Shown: positions 7,711-15,830 of the stretch, in pieces
How the letters are laid out: every line of letters starts with the position of its first letter
How positions within the stretch are numbered: the stretch's first letter is position 1
Notes under the pieces: generated by a model
Database searches by the model: none
The model's input: only the letters and a program-made list of their open reading frames with translations
What the model was told of the DNA's origin: nothing
Source: an uncultured Bacteroidales bacterium
GTDB taxonomy: Bacteria > Bacteroidota > Bacteroidia > Bacteroidales > P3
Assembly (NCBI GenBank): GCA_900317285.1
Contig: ONGA01000006.1
Location: 1 to 64,000, forward strand
Direction: 5' to 3'
Length of the DNA: 64,000 nt
Position numbers and translations under genes: made by a program

Positions 7711-10700
7711 CTAATCGAGCAAAACGAATGATGCCCAATAGTTTGCGTCTTGATATTTTTCTTTCATCATAAGGACCGTACTACTATAAGCATCGTGAAC
7801 CGAATAGCCATTTACTAGTTTTTCATAGAAGAAGGTCATATACTCAGAAGTGGCCTTGTCGTCTATCTGCCACAAACTCATCAGAATAGACTTTACGCCC
7901 GCTTTTTTGAAAGCTCTTTGCAAACCGAAAATTCCGTCGAAAAGGTTATCTCCTAGGCCAGTTTCACATGCAGAAAGGACAACAAGGTCTACATTATGCA
8001 GGTCAAGTTTGGAAATTTCGTATGCTGTAAGTATACCGTCATTATTATCTGGCTTAAAAGTAGAATCCACCCACGCTTTTTGACCGCCGGAGAGAATCAA
8101 TCCAGAGTAGAAAAGTTCGTCCTGAATAGATGCTGTATTTACACTATTTGAAAAGTAAGGTATAGAATCTCTATGTGATTGAGGTATGTAATAACCGTGA
8201 GAAGCAATATGAATCACATTGGATTTAGCGCCATCAAGATGTTTAAATGCATCTTCTGTAGCATTGGCACCAGTATATGTATCAACATCAATGTTTCTTT
8301 GTAGTAGCAATGATTCAATCCGATTCACCTCTGATAGTGAGTTCTGTAGATATGACCAATTCCCACGAGTATTAATAATCTGGACAACTTCTGAATATTC
8401 ATTGGAGTTTTCATAATCCACACCACCAAATGATGCCACAGACGATACAACAACAATACCAGTATCTTTTGTTTGAATGTTTCTTGTAGAAGATACTCTA
8501 TACAGGTTGAATCTATCCATGGCAGTTCGCCCCGTACTATCGATTAGAAGTTCTGTATTGATTAAGTTAAGTAACCCCATAGGCGAGAAAAACACCTTCC
8601 TTTTGCCATCTATATATGGTTGTAGTTTACCCCATATTTTTGAGTATAGAATCTGTCCAATCTCAATAGCATAAGATTTTGGTTGAAGATTGTAGACATC
8701 CATCAATTCATCTTCATCAAACAAATCCACAAATATGGGAGCTTTGCCATTAGGCAGAAGAACCATTGCAGAATAATGCGGTTCGGGAATGCTGTCACAC
8801 CACGAATATGCATTAGTTGTATACTTCACAAACTCAATACAGGCCTCGTCGTTTTTTAGTTCGTTTGCAATATCTTTCCAATGTACATTGGTCAAATCTG
8901 TATTTACTTCTTTCAGTATCTCGCGTTCCTTCAACTCATATTGGTGTAAGGCCAGCAATCGAGCATTTTCATCAGTAATAGAGTAGATGCTGTCACGCAT
9001 TCTATCTAGTTCAAGTTTTGCACCTGCCAAATTCGGATGACTTTCAAGATACGGGGAAATGGTATTGTAACGCAAAGTCAATCCTTTCATCAGCAAAGCT
9101 GCATCATAAGCGATACTAACACTTACACTATCTGTCGGATTCCACGATGCCCACTCAGGAATATGATATAGCGGTTTATTCCCATTCGCAAGATATATAT
9201 CTGACTCCACTGAACCTAAGACTGGCAACATTTTTGACAAGTCTTTTTCCATTCCATAATAGTAATTGGGCAGATATTTGTGAATTGCAGTTGTATCGTG
9301 TAGCAACGCAGATTTTAATGCAACTTTATAGTACGAATGATATAAATAGGAGTCTGCTAGAGATGATTCGTCTAGGAACAATAGCAAGGATTTCTCTGAA
9401 TAATCAAAAGATCTATCCCTTTGCCCCAAACGAGAATAATGTTCCCCCTTTATCTCAAACAAGTTGCCCCGTGTGAGATTTTTAAGGTTATACGTTTCAT
9501 AGTAGTCACTATTTGCCAAAAGAATACTATCTGTTTTATTAAAATACATTTCTGCTGTATCTCGATATTTGTTATCCGGGTTCATTAAAATCGAGTATGC
9601 TTTGCCGATGGTAATATAGTTACCCGCATTACCGCCTTCATTCTGCCTAACATTGACCAAACTATTATTTATCCTAATAACTTCTTCTGGGTTAGAGTCA
9701 ACTATGTATACAAAATACTGTCCCCAATCAGTTAGTGAAACAGACCCTTCTAATCGCTCTCTGATGTTTATTTCTAAAAGTTTTAAACTGGCTGCCATGT
9801 TCGACCGGTCTGTGTTATAATAGACATTTGCCAATGCATTTAAAATATCACAGTATTCCAAATCATCTCTCTGATTAAAAATAAACGGGTATGCTTTATC
9901 ACAATATTGTTTACACAGAGGCAAATCTCCTAACTGATAATAATCATTAGCTATTTTTGTGTAGCAGGAAGCAATTTTCAAATCAACTAGGTCGTCTGCA
10001 ACTCCGATAGAAGACAGTACTGCAATTTCTCTACCATACAGTTCAATAGCACCAATCAGATCCTGTTTTTGAGCACTTAACGCACCTGCAAATAGGTATA
10101 ATAAATCGGCATACCCCAAATCATATTCAAGTATTTCTCTTTTATATAGGTTAGTGTCTAAGTTATGGATATATGAATGATTCTGAATATACCAATTCTC
10201 AATTTCGTCAACTCTATTCTGCACAAAGGCTTTCTCCTTAAAACTATTGTACATTCTATTCATATTAAAACATTGGCAGAACCATAAATATCTTCTTACA
10301 TTATCTTCAGTGACATCTTGTTGTTTTATAACATCAAGTGCATCCTGAAGGCAATAAATAGAATCTGCCCACGGCATAATCGTACACTCTCCCAGTGTAC
10401 TTGCTATAAGGTTTGTATAGAACGGAAGATTTTCAGGCGAAAAATGTTTTATCGCATGTGATAAATTAAGGTAAGTGTTAATGGCTTCTATTGTTTGACC
10501 TAAATCTCTTTGCAACACAAATACCATTCCATAATTATTGAACAAATCAATAAGGGTAAGGCCATAGGCAGCAAGAACAGCTGCATGTTGTTCGGTCAAT
10601 TCACAATTCTTAATCTGGTATTCAAGTGCAGTCTCAAGGTTCCCTTTGTCGTGTTCTTGATTGGCAAATTTTACCATCAAAAAGGATGCAGAATCATATT

Positions 10701-10824
10701 TCTCTTCTTCTATATACTGATAAACAAGTTTGTCAACATCAGCTCTTCTTAAGGATTGAGCCGATGTTATTGTCCCCAAGGTAATGCACAATAGAAAAAG
10801 TAGACGTTTCATCCTATAGTTCAT
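7711..10824 (-). CDS. exported TPR-CHAT protease
   Basis: A 1037-residue protein with a signal peptide (MKRLLFLLCITLGTITSAQ after a short MNYR; ATG at 10812 is an equally good start). Residues ~25-600 are alpha-helical TPR-type repeats. The C-terminal ~350 residues form a CHAT domain (caspase-HetF-associated with TPRs), a cysteine protease fold of the caspase clan. The catalytic His is in HIASHGYY (His876) and the catalytic Cys in LSACETGLGD (Cys953), followed by FGLQRAFKKAGVKSILMSLW, typical of the family. It overlaps the anti-sigma gene by 11 bp, so the two are translationally coupled. CHAT proteases act when their TPR part senses a partner; here that would occur in the periplasm (inference). 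Confidence 0.88.
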   Translation of the reverse strand: MNYRMKRLLFLLCITLGTITSAQSLRRADVDKLVYQYIEEEKYDSASFLMVKFANQEHDKGNLETALEYQIKNCELTEQHAAVLAAYGLTLIDLFNNYGMVFVLQRDLGQTIEAINTYLNLSHAIKHFSPENLPFYTNLIASTLGECTIMPWADSIYCLQDALDVIKQQDVTEDNVRRYLWFCQCFNMNRMYNSFKEKAFVQNRVDEIENWYIQNHSYIHNLDTNLYKREILEYDLGYADLLYLFAGALSAQKQDLIGAIELYGREIAVLSSIGVADDLVDLKIASCYTKIANDYYQLGDLPLCKQYCDKAYPFIFNQRDDLEYCDILNALANVYYNTDRSNMAASLKLLEINIRERLEGSVSLTDWGQYFVYIVDSNPEEVIRINNSLVNVRQNEGGNAGNYITIGKAYSILMNPDNKYRDTAEMYFNKTDSILLANSDYYETYNLKNLTRGNLFEIKGEHYSRLGQRDRSFDYSEKSLLLFLDESSLADSYLYHSYYKVALKSALLHDTTAIHKYLPNYYYGMEKDLSKMLPVLGSVESDIYLANGNKPLYHIPEWASWNPTDSVSVSIAYDAALLMKGLTLRYNTISPYLESHPNLAGAKLELDRMRDSIYSITDENARLLALHQYELKEREILKEVNTDLTNVHWKDIANELKNDEACIEFVKYTTNAYSWCDSIPEPHYSAMVLLPNGKAPIFVDLFDEDELMDVYNLQPKSYAIEIGQILYSKIWGKLQPYIDGKRKVFFSPMGLLNLINTELLIDSTGRTAMDRFNLYRVSSTRNIQTKDTGIVVVSSVASFGGVDYENSNEYSEVVQIINTRGNWSYLQNSLSEVNRIESLLLQRNIDVDTYTGANATEDAFKHLDGAKSNVIHIASHGYYIPQSHRDSIPYFSNSVNTASIQDELFYSGLILSGGQKAWVDSTFKPDNNDGILTAYEISKLDLHNVDLVVLSACETGLGDNLFDGIFGLQRAFKKAGVKSILMSLWQIDDKATSEYMTFFYEKLVNGYSVHDAYSSTVLMMKEKYQDANYWASFVLLD

Positions 10825-11473
10825 TTAGCAACTCTGTGACCTTATCTCCAATTGCTGTTCCTTCCGGATACATTGTTTGCAACTGGTTAAGGATAGTCTT
10901 TGCTTCTTTCTTATCGTTGTTACGCAAGTGGGCAATGGCCAGATTCCATCCGATATAGGGTTCATACGTCGTGTAGTCATTATATGTATCACTCTGAGAC
11001 AGCGTCCACAACTTCTCAAGTTGCTCTATCGTATTGTCTAAATCTTCTCCGTTGGCGACGTTGTCAAATAAGGCAGTAAGTGTCTCTGAAACGTCCTCAT
11101 TTTCTTCACCTCGGATAATGGAAGATGCTGGGAAAGCAGAAGCGTATTCACGACCTAATCCTGTGGTTGCTGAGTAGTCATAGATATGGTATCCCACCGT
11201 GAAAATGAGAGCAAAGCTGGCGGCAATAGATATCCAGCGGACATGGGAGGTCTTCTTCTCGGACGAGGCTTTCATCTGCTCCACCAAGTGCTTGTCGTGT
11301 TCATCACCGAGAACCTTCATCTCCTTGACGATTATGGCCATTGATTCGGCCTGTCGTTTCAGGGTGTCGTCTTTCTGGAGGTCTGATTCAAACGCAGATT
11401 CCTCTTCTGGTGTCATCTCTCCATGAAGGTAACGGTTGATTCTTTCCTCGTTATTATATGTTTGGTCGTCCAT
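10814..11473 (-). CDS. membrane anti-sigma-like protein
   Basis: A 219-residue single-pass protein. The cytoplasmic part, residues 1-77, opens with NNEERINRYLHGEMTPEEESAFE, the zinc-free anti-sigma opening common in Bacteroidetes (a short helical region with L.GEMTPEEE..F). A transmembrane helix lies at about 78-97 (VRWISIAASFALIFTVGYHI). The extracytoplasmic part (~100-219) ends in helical pairs resembling TPRs (IGWNLAIAHLRNNDKKEAKTILNQLQ). It lies 21 bp after the sigma-factor gene and overlaps the CHAT gene. Expected role: hold the cognate ECF sigma factor at the membrane until an external signal releases it. Assignment rests on position, topology and the N-terminal pattern. Confidence 0.75.
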   Translation of the reverse strand: MDDQTYNNEERINRYLHGEMTPEEESAFESDLQKDDTLKRQAESMAIIVKEMKVLGDEHDKHLVEQMKASSEKKTSHVRWISIAASFALIFTVGYHIYDYSATTGLGREYASAFPASSIIRGEENEDVSETLTALFDNVANGEDLDNTIEQLEKLWTLSQSDTYNDYTTYEPYIGWNLAIAHLRNNDKKEAKTILNQLQTMYPEGTAIGDKVTELLNEL

Positions 11474-11494
11474 AGTCTTGTAGGTGTTTCGTTT

Positions 11495-12085
11495 TTACAT
11501 TTTAGCGAGAGCATTCTCATAACTCTTGCGAAATTTCTCCTGGCAACGATGCTTGGTCACTTTTGCAACACTCTCGCTGGCATAGTTGAACATCTGTGCA
11601 ATTGCTTTCATCGAAAGGACATCACGATAGTAGGACCATAGCAATTCATTACAAGGGGAGGGCAAACTCTTGACTAGTTCCTGAATAATGCTGTTACGTT
11701 CTTCTTCAACCTTTTCGTTAGAATCAATCATATTGAGAATCTTATTCGCTTTAGTCAAGACAGCATTATATCGTTGCTCGCTGTCTTCGCTGGAGAATGC
11801 ATCTATTGATGACAATAGCATCTTGCCATTTGTGCGTAGTTGTTCGTGAGCCTTGTTGTTGCAGATTCCGATAAAGTAAGTGTACAAGGAAGATGCGAGA
11901 TTGTCCAATTTGCCATCAACAGCGGCTCGATAAAGAATAATCGAGGCCTCCTGAAAGACATCCTCACAGTCCTCTCTACTTAACGAAAAGGTATTGTGAA
12001 GATAAGAGAGTGTGCGTTCCCGGTACTCTCTTGCAAAGTCATTAATGACCTTGTCTCGTTTTCGGTTCAATGGTATAATCGCCAT
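11495..12085 (-). CDS. ECF-type RNA polymerase sigma factor
   Basis: A 196-residue protein with sigma region 2 at about 20-95 (SREDCEDVFQEASIILYRA, the -10 recognition helix region) and region 4 at about 140-190 (LPSPCNELLWSYYRDVLSMKAIAQMF, then SVAKVTKHRCQEKF as recognition helix). There is no region 1 or 3, as expected for ECF factors. It starts 2 bp after the caspase gene stops and precedes a membrane anti-sigma-like gene, so it probably controls this operon and perhaps distant genes in answer to an envelope signal. Confidence 0.85.
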   Translation of the reverse strand: MAIIPLNRKRDKVINDFAREYRERTLSYLHNTFSLSREDCEDVFQEASIILYRAAVDGKLDNLASSLYTYFIGICNNKAHEQLRTNGKMLLSSIDAFSSEDSEQRYNAVLTKANKILNMIDSNEKVEEERNSIIQELVKSLPSPCNELLWSYYRDVLSMKAIAQMFNYASESVAKVTKHRCQEKFRKSYENALAKM

Positions 12086-12087
12086 AG

Positions 12088-12960
12088 TTATTTCGAGCTT
12101 TCCGTCACCATGTTTTGTCTGACCAGTCGAGTATCTTTATCCATGCCTTTCCGCACCTCTTCTATCCATTTAGTGTCGAAAGAGAGGGTTGTGGTTAACA
12201 ATTGCCGACTGATATAATAGGACATGGGGCCGTAATACTGGCCGTTCTGTTTTATCTCGGTGTTTACTTCGTATGACCGGCAGGCTTCCAGCATAACTAT
12301 TGGAGCCATTCCATTCTCAGTAGAGATTCGGATGTTGCCTCGTTTGTCAATCTTTGGAGTATAAGATTTCCCACTCTTACTGAAACCAATATCAGTACCG
12401 CGAATGTAAACACTGTCTTCTATCTCATCGCCACGATAGGACGATCCTGCGTGACAAGCATCGATTACAACATAGACAATACCGTTTTCTCCAACTTTCT
12501 TTCTTATGGCATTTAGGTGGTTGTTTAGCTCATCGTCCAGCAAATGGTTCTCTCCGCGATAGACATTCTCCTTATAACAACGTTGGGCATCATAAGGGAT
12601 AAACGCTTCATCCCATCCATCCACTTCGTCCTCATTCTCATCTTCAACAGCTTGACCGTGACCGGAGAGTTGGATATAAACAATGTCTCCAGAGTGTATC
12701 GATTGGCTTAGTTTCTTGAGGCTCTTTTCTATCGCACTATGAGTTGCAGATTTATTTGTCAAAACTGAGACTTTGAACCCTTGTTTGGATAATATCGGCG
12801 ACAGTAGTTGTACGTCATTTGCTCCATGTATACGGCTCCACGAAGCATCGGGATCTTTGTATTGAGGATAGTCGGATATTCCTATTAGCAAAGCGTGCTT
12901 CTGCTGAGCAAATAGGGAAATCGGCAGAAAAAACAGCACAAGCACAGATAGGCGCATCAT
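12088..12960 (-). CDS. exported caspase-like (C14, metacaspase-type) protease
   Basis: Start chosen at MMRLSVLVLFFLPISLFAQ, which makes a clean signal peptide; ATG at 13008 gives a longer N-terminus and ATG at 13062 lies upstream of the -7 box. The mature protein (~270 residues) is one p20-type caspase domain: KHALLIGISDYPQY opens it, catalytic His101 sits in LSGHGQA, and catalytic Cys169 in VVIDACHAGSS. An acidic stretch EDENEDEVDGWDEAF follows the His, as in metacaspases that bind calcium. It is the first gene of the caspase-sigma-anti-sigma-CHAT cluster, with a -7 promoter box 73 bp upstream. Predicted to cleave protein substrates in the periplasm; substrate unknown. Confidence 0.88.
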   Translation of the reverse strand: MMRLSVLVLFFLPISLFAQQKHALLIGISDYPQYKDPDASWSRIHGANDVQLLSPILSKQGFKVSVLTNKSATHSAIEKSLKKLSQSIHSGDIVYIQLSGHGQAVEDENEDEVDGWDEAFIPYDAQRCYKENVYRGENHLLDDELNNHLNAIRKKVGENGIVYVVIDACHAGSSYRGDEIEDSVYIRGTDIGFSKSGKSYTPKIDKRGNIRISTENGMAPIVMLEACRSYEVNTEIKQNGQYYGPMSYYISRQLLTTTLSFDTKWIEEVRKGMDKDTRLVRQNMVTESSK

Positions 12961-13032
12961 AATAGATGCGCCTTGTTTATGAAAAAACTGCTGCGTGGTT
13001 GTAATCATAACTATCACTTCATTATTTGACTG

Positions 13033-13040
13033 CAAAGATA
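13033..13040 (-). promoter_or_regulatory. -7 box of the caspase/sigma/CHAT operon
   Basis: TATCTTTG followed by CA, a perfect match to the Bacteroidetes TAnnTTTG element, points into the caspase gene. Confidence 0.75.
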
Positions 13041-13414
13041 CAACTATTTTTTGAAATGGCAAAATGCCGGAGGGAATGTGCTCGTAAGGGGACCATCAAC
13101 GGGTCGTCGAAGGGTCACCGAGAGGTCGCAATGTAATAGCACAGAAAATCAATCATTTACGCGAATGCCATGAGAGATTCCGTACCTTGTTGGTTTTCAG
13201 TGTGTTTATAATGATAATAAGGAGGGCATAAAGAAGGCACGAAGTGGTATGCCGTCGGCTAGGCCGACAACCCATATAGAAGGGAGGGGGTTGGCGGACA
13301 TAAATGCCCGCTGGCCGGACAAAAGAAAAAAGAGAAGAAATGGCGTTTTTTTAGAAACTAATTAGTCCAAAGAAGAAGAAATGGCGTTTAAAAATGAAAT
13401 GGCGCAAAAAGAAG
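13041..13414. other. intergenic region with short repeats
   Basis: No gene seen. The segment GAAGAAATGGCGTTT occurs near 13335 and again near 13375. The part at 13080-13125 contains repeated GGGTCGTCGAAGGGTC-like units. A short inverted repeat GTCGGCTAGGCCGAC sits near 13254. Confidence 0.5.
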
Positions 13415-13442
13415 AAAGGGCATCCCGATGGGGACACCCTTT
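13415..13442 (-). terminator. terminator of the EF-G paralogue
   Basis: Arms AAAGGGCATCCC and GGGACACCCTTT (two internal mismatches) are separated by GATG, about 70 bp after the EF-G stop codon. Closely related hairpins lie at 2328-2355 and 2474-2500. Confidence 0.7.
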
Positions 13443-13510
13443 GATGTTGATGATGCGGGGCACTGGGAGTTGCTGCATTAAGCGCAACTTGCACCACGCG
13501 GAGCAAGAAA

Positions 13511-15643
13511 CTACTCTTCCTCGGCGGCGGCTTCCTCGTAGGCTTTGAGGAGGGCCTGCTGGACGTCGGCGGGGACGAGTTCGTAGCTGCTGAAGGTCAT
13601 GGTGAAGGTACCGCGGCCGCTGGTGAGGGAGCTCAGGGCGGTGCAGTAGCGGTTCATCTCGGCCAAGGGGGCCTTGGCTTTCAGCGTGGTGTACTTGCCT
13701 TCGGCATCCATGCCCATGACGATGGCGCGGCGACCCTGCAGGTCGGTCATCACACCACCCTGTGCCTCGGTGGGCACGGTGACGGCGATGTCGTAGATAG
13801 GCTCCTTGATCTTCGGGGCAGCCTGCTTGAAGGCCTCGCGGAAGGCGGTACGGCCGGCAATCTTGAAGGCCGTTTCGTTGGAGTCGACGGGGTGCATCTT
13901 ACCGTCGTAGATGTTGACGACGATGTCGCGGGCGTAGGAACCGGTCAGAGGACCCTGCTCCATCTTCTCCATGATACCCTTGAGGATGGCGGGCATGAAG
14001 CGGGCGTCGATCGAGCCGCCCACGATGCAGTTGTTGAAGACCAGCTTGCCGCCCCACTCCAGCGGATACTCCTGGGTGTCGCGGATGGGGTACTTGGTCT
14101 GGTTGGGCATACCGTCGAAGTAGGGCTCGATGAGCATGTGCACCTCGCCGAACTGGCCGCTACCGCCGGACTGTTTCTTGTGGCGGTACATGGCTTCGGC
14201 GCTCTTGGTGATGGTCTCGCGGTAGGGGATGTTGGGGGCGGTGAAGTTGACGGCCAGCTTGTACTGGTTCTCGAAGTACCATTTCACGGTGTTGAGGTGG
14301 AGTTCACCCTGGCAGCCGAGGATGACCTGGCGCAGCTCGCGGCTGTTCTCGAGGGTGAGAGACTTGTCGTAGGTTACGAGGTCCTTCAGCGCGGCGCCGA
14401 CCTTCTCGTCGTCGTTGCTGTTGGCGGCCTTGACGGCGACGGTGTAGATGGGAGTCGGGAACTCGATCTCGCAGACGGCGTCGTCGGTGTTCTTCGGGGT
14501 GGTGAGGGTATGGTTGATCTTGACATCTTTGATCTTGATGGTGCAGACGATGTCGCCGGCGCAAGCCTTCTCGACGCGCTGGCGGTTGCTGCCGCTGCAC
14601 ACGAGGACCTGGCTGACGCGCTCCTTGCTCTGGTTGCAGGCGTTGACCACATCCTGGGCTTCGGCCAGCTCGCCGTCGTAGATGCGGAGGTAGGTGATTT
14701 CACCGAGGTTCTTGTCCTTGGCGCTCTTGAAAGCGAAGGCGACGGTGGGGTTGGCGCTGTTGCACTTCAGTTCCTTGCCGCCTTTGGTCTTCTTGGCATC
14801 GGCCACCTCGCAGGGGGCGGGGACGTTCTGGCAGATGAACTCGAGCAGACGGTTGACGCCAAAGTTCTCCTTGGCGCTGGTGCAGAGGATGGGGAAGAGG
14901 TCGCGCTTGTCGATGGCGAGTTTCAGGGCCTGGGTGAGTTCCTCGGGGGTGAGGTCACCGTTCTCGAAGTATTTCTCCATGAGGGCGTCGTCGGCAGCGG
15001 CGGCTTCCTCGACGAGGGCCATACGCATCTCCTCGGCCTTGTCGGCATACTCGGCGGGGATGTCGGCCTCGGTGTACTTACCATCGGTGAAGGTGTACAT
15101 CTTGTTGGCCACGATGTCGACGACCTGGTTGAAGCCGAGACCGGCGTTGGTGGGGAACTGGAGCACGGTGCACTTGCCACCGAAGTAGTCCTTCAGCTGG
15201 TTGACGGTGTCGTCGAAGTTGGCCTTCTCGGCGTCGAGGTGGTTGACGACGAAGAGCATCGGGGTGTCGAGCTTGGCAGCGTAGCGGTTGGCAATTTCGG
15301 TGCCGACCTCGACGCCGCTCTGGGCGTTGACCACGACGACGGCGGCCTCGACCACGTTGAGGGCTGCGTCGAGCTCACCCTGGTAGTCGGCGAAGCCGGG
15401 CACATCGAGGATGTTTACCTTCTTGCCACCGAACTCGGTGTACATGAGGGTGTTCTCCACGGAGTAGCCGCGGTCGTGCTCGATGTCGCGATAGTCGCTG
15501 ATGGTGTTCTTGCTGTCCACGCTGCCACGACGGTTGATGAGGCCGCCGCAGAAGGCCATAGCCTCAGCCATGGAAGTCTTGCCCGATTTGGCGCCGCCCA
15601 CGAGGGCGATGTTACGGATGTCCTGAGTCTGATAAATTTTCAT
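13511..15643 (-). CDS. elongation factor G paralogue (EF-G2-like GTPase)
   Basis: This 710-residue translational GTPase has the length and domain order of EF-G: G domain (~1-285), domain II, and domains III-V ending in ADVQQALLKAYEEAAAEEE. The G motifs deviate from canonical EF-G. G1 is GGAKSGKT (16-23) rather than AHIDAGKT. G3 is DVPGF (80-84) instead of DTPGH, so the usual catalytic His is Phe. G4 is NHLD (134-137) instead of NKMD. This places it among the divergent EF-G2-type paralogues rather than the housekeeping fusA. It probably binds the ribosome, but GTP hydrolysis may be slow. Transcription is from a -7 box about 90 bp upstream and ends at a hairpin downstream. Confidence 0.85.
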   Translation of the reverse strand: MKIYQTQDIRNIALVGGAKSGKTSMAEAMAFCGGLINRRGSVDSKNTISDYRDIEHDRGYSVENTLMYTEFGGKKVNILDVPGFADYQGELDAALNVVEAAVVVVNAQSGVEVGTEIANRYAAKLDTPMLFVVNHLDAEKANFDDTVNQLKDYFGGKCTVLQFPTNAGLGFNQVVDIVANKMYTFTDGKYTEADIPAEYADKAEEMRMALVEEAAAADDALMEKYFENGDLTPEELTQALKLAIDKRDLFPILCTSAKENFGVNRLLEFICQNVPAPCEVADAKKTKGGKELKCNSANPTVAFAFKSAKDKNLGEITYLRIYDGELAEAQDVVNACNQSKERVSQVLVCSGSNRQRVEKACAGDIVCTIKIKDVKINHTLTTPKNTDDAVCEIEFPTPIYTVAVKAANSNDDEKVGAALKDLVTYDKSLTLENSRELRQVILGCQGELHLNTVKWYFENQYKLAVNFTAPNIPYRETITKSAEAMYRHKKQSGGSGQFGEVHMLIEPYFDGMPNQTKYPIRDTQEYPLEWGGKLVFNNCIVGGSIDARFMPAILKGIMEKMEQGPLTGSYARDIVVNIYDGKMHPVDSNETAFKIAGRTAFREAFKQAAPKIKEPIYDIAVTVPTEAQGGVMTDLQGRRAIVMGMDAEGKYTTLKAKAPLAEMNRYCTALSSLTSGRGTFTMTFSSYELVPADVQQALLKAYEEAAAEEE

Positions 15644-15733
15644 TGTTACTTTTTATTTATTTTATTTTTATTTCATTCATTATTAAGATACTCCATGTCT
15701 CTGGCACGGGTCCGGAGACACAAAAGGAGACGG

Positions 15734-15741
15734 CAAAGATA
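15734..15741 (-). promoter_or_regulatory. -7 box upstream of the EF-G paralogue
   Basis: TATCTTTG followed by CCG on the minus strand, about 90 bp before the start codon, leaving a leader of about 80 nt. Confidence 0.65.
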
Positions 15742-15772
15742 CGAATTATTTTTGAATTATTTGAGAATAATA

Positions 15773-15806
15773 ATAAAAAAACGCCTCCCCACGACGGAGA
15801 GGCGCT
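15773..15806 (-). terminator. terminator of the BspA-like gene
   Basis: The minus strand reads GCGCCTC ... GAGGCG followed by seven T, 25 bp after the stop codon of the BspA-like gene: a standard intrinsic terminator. Confidence 0.8.
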
Positions 15807-15830
15807 TGGAATTCATTGACGGGGAAACGG

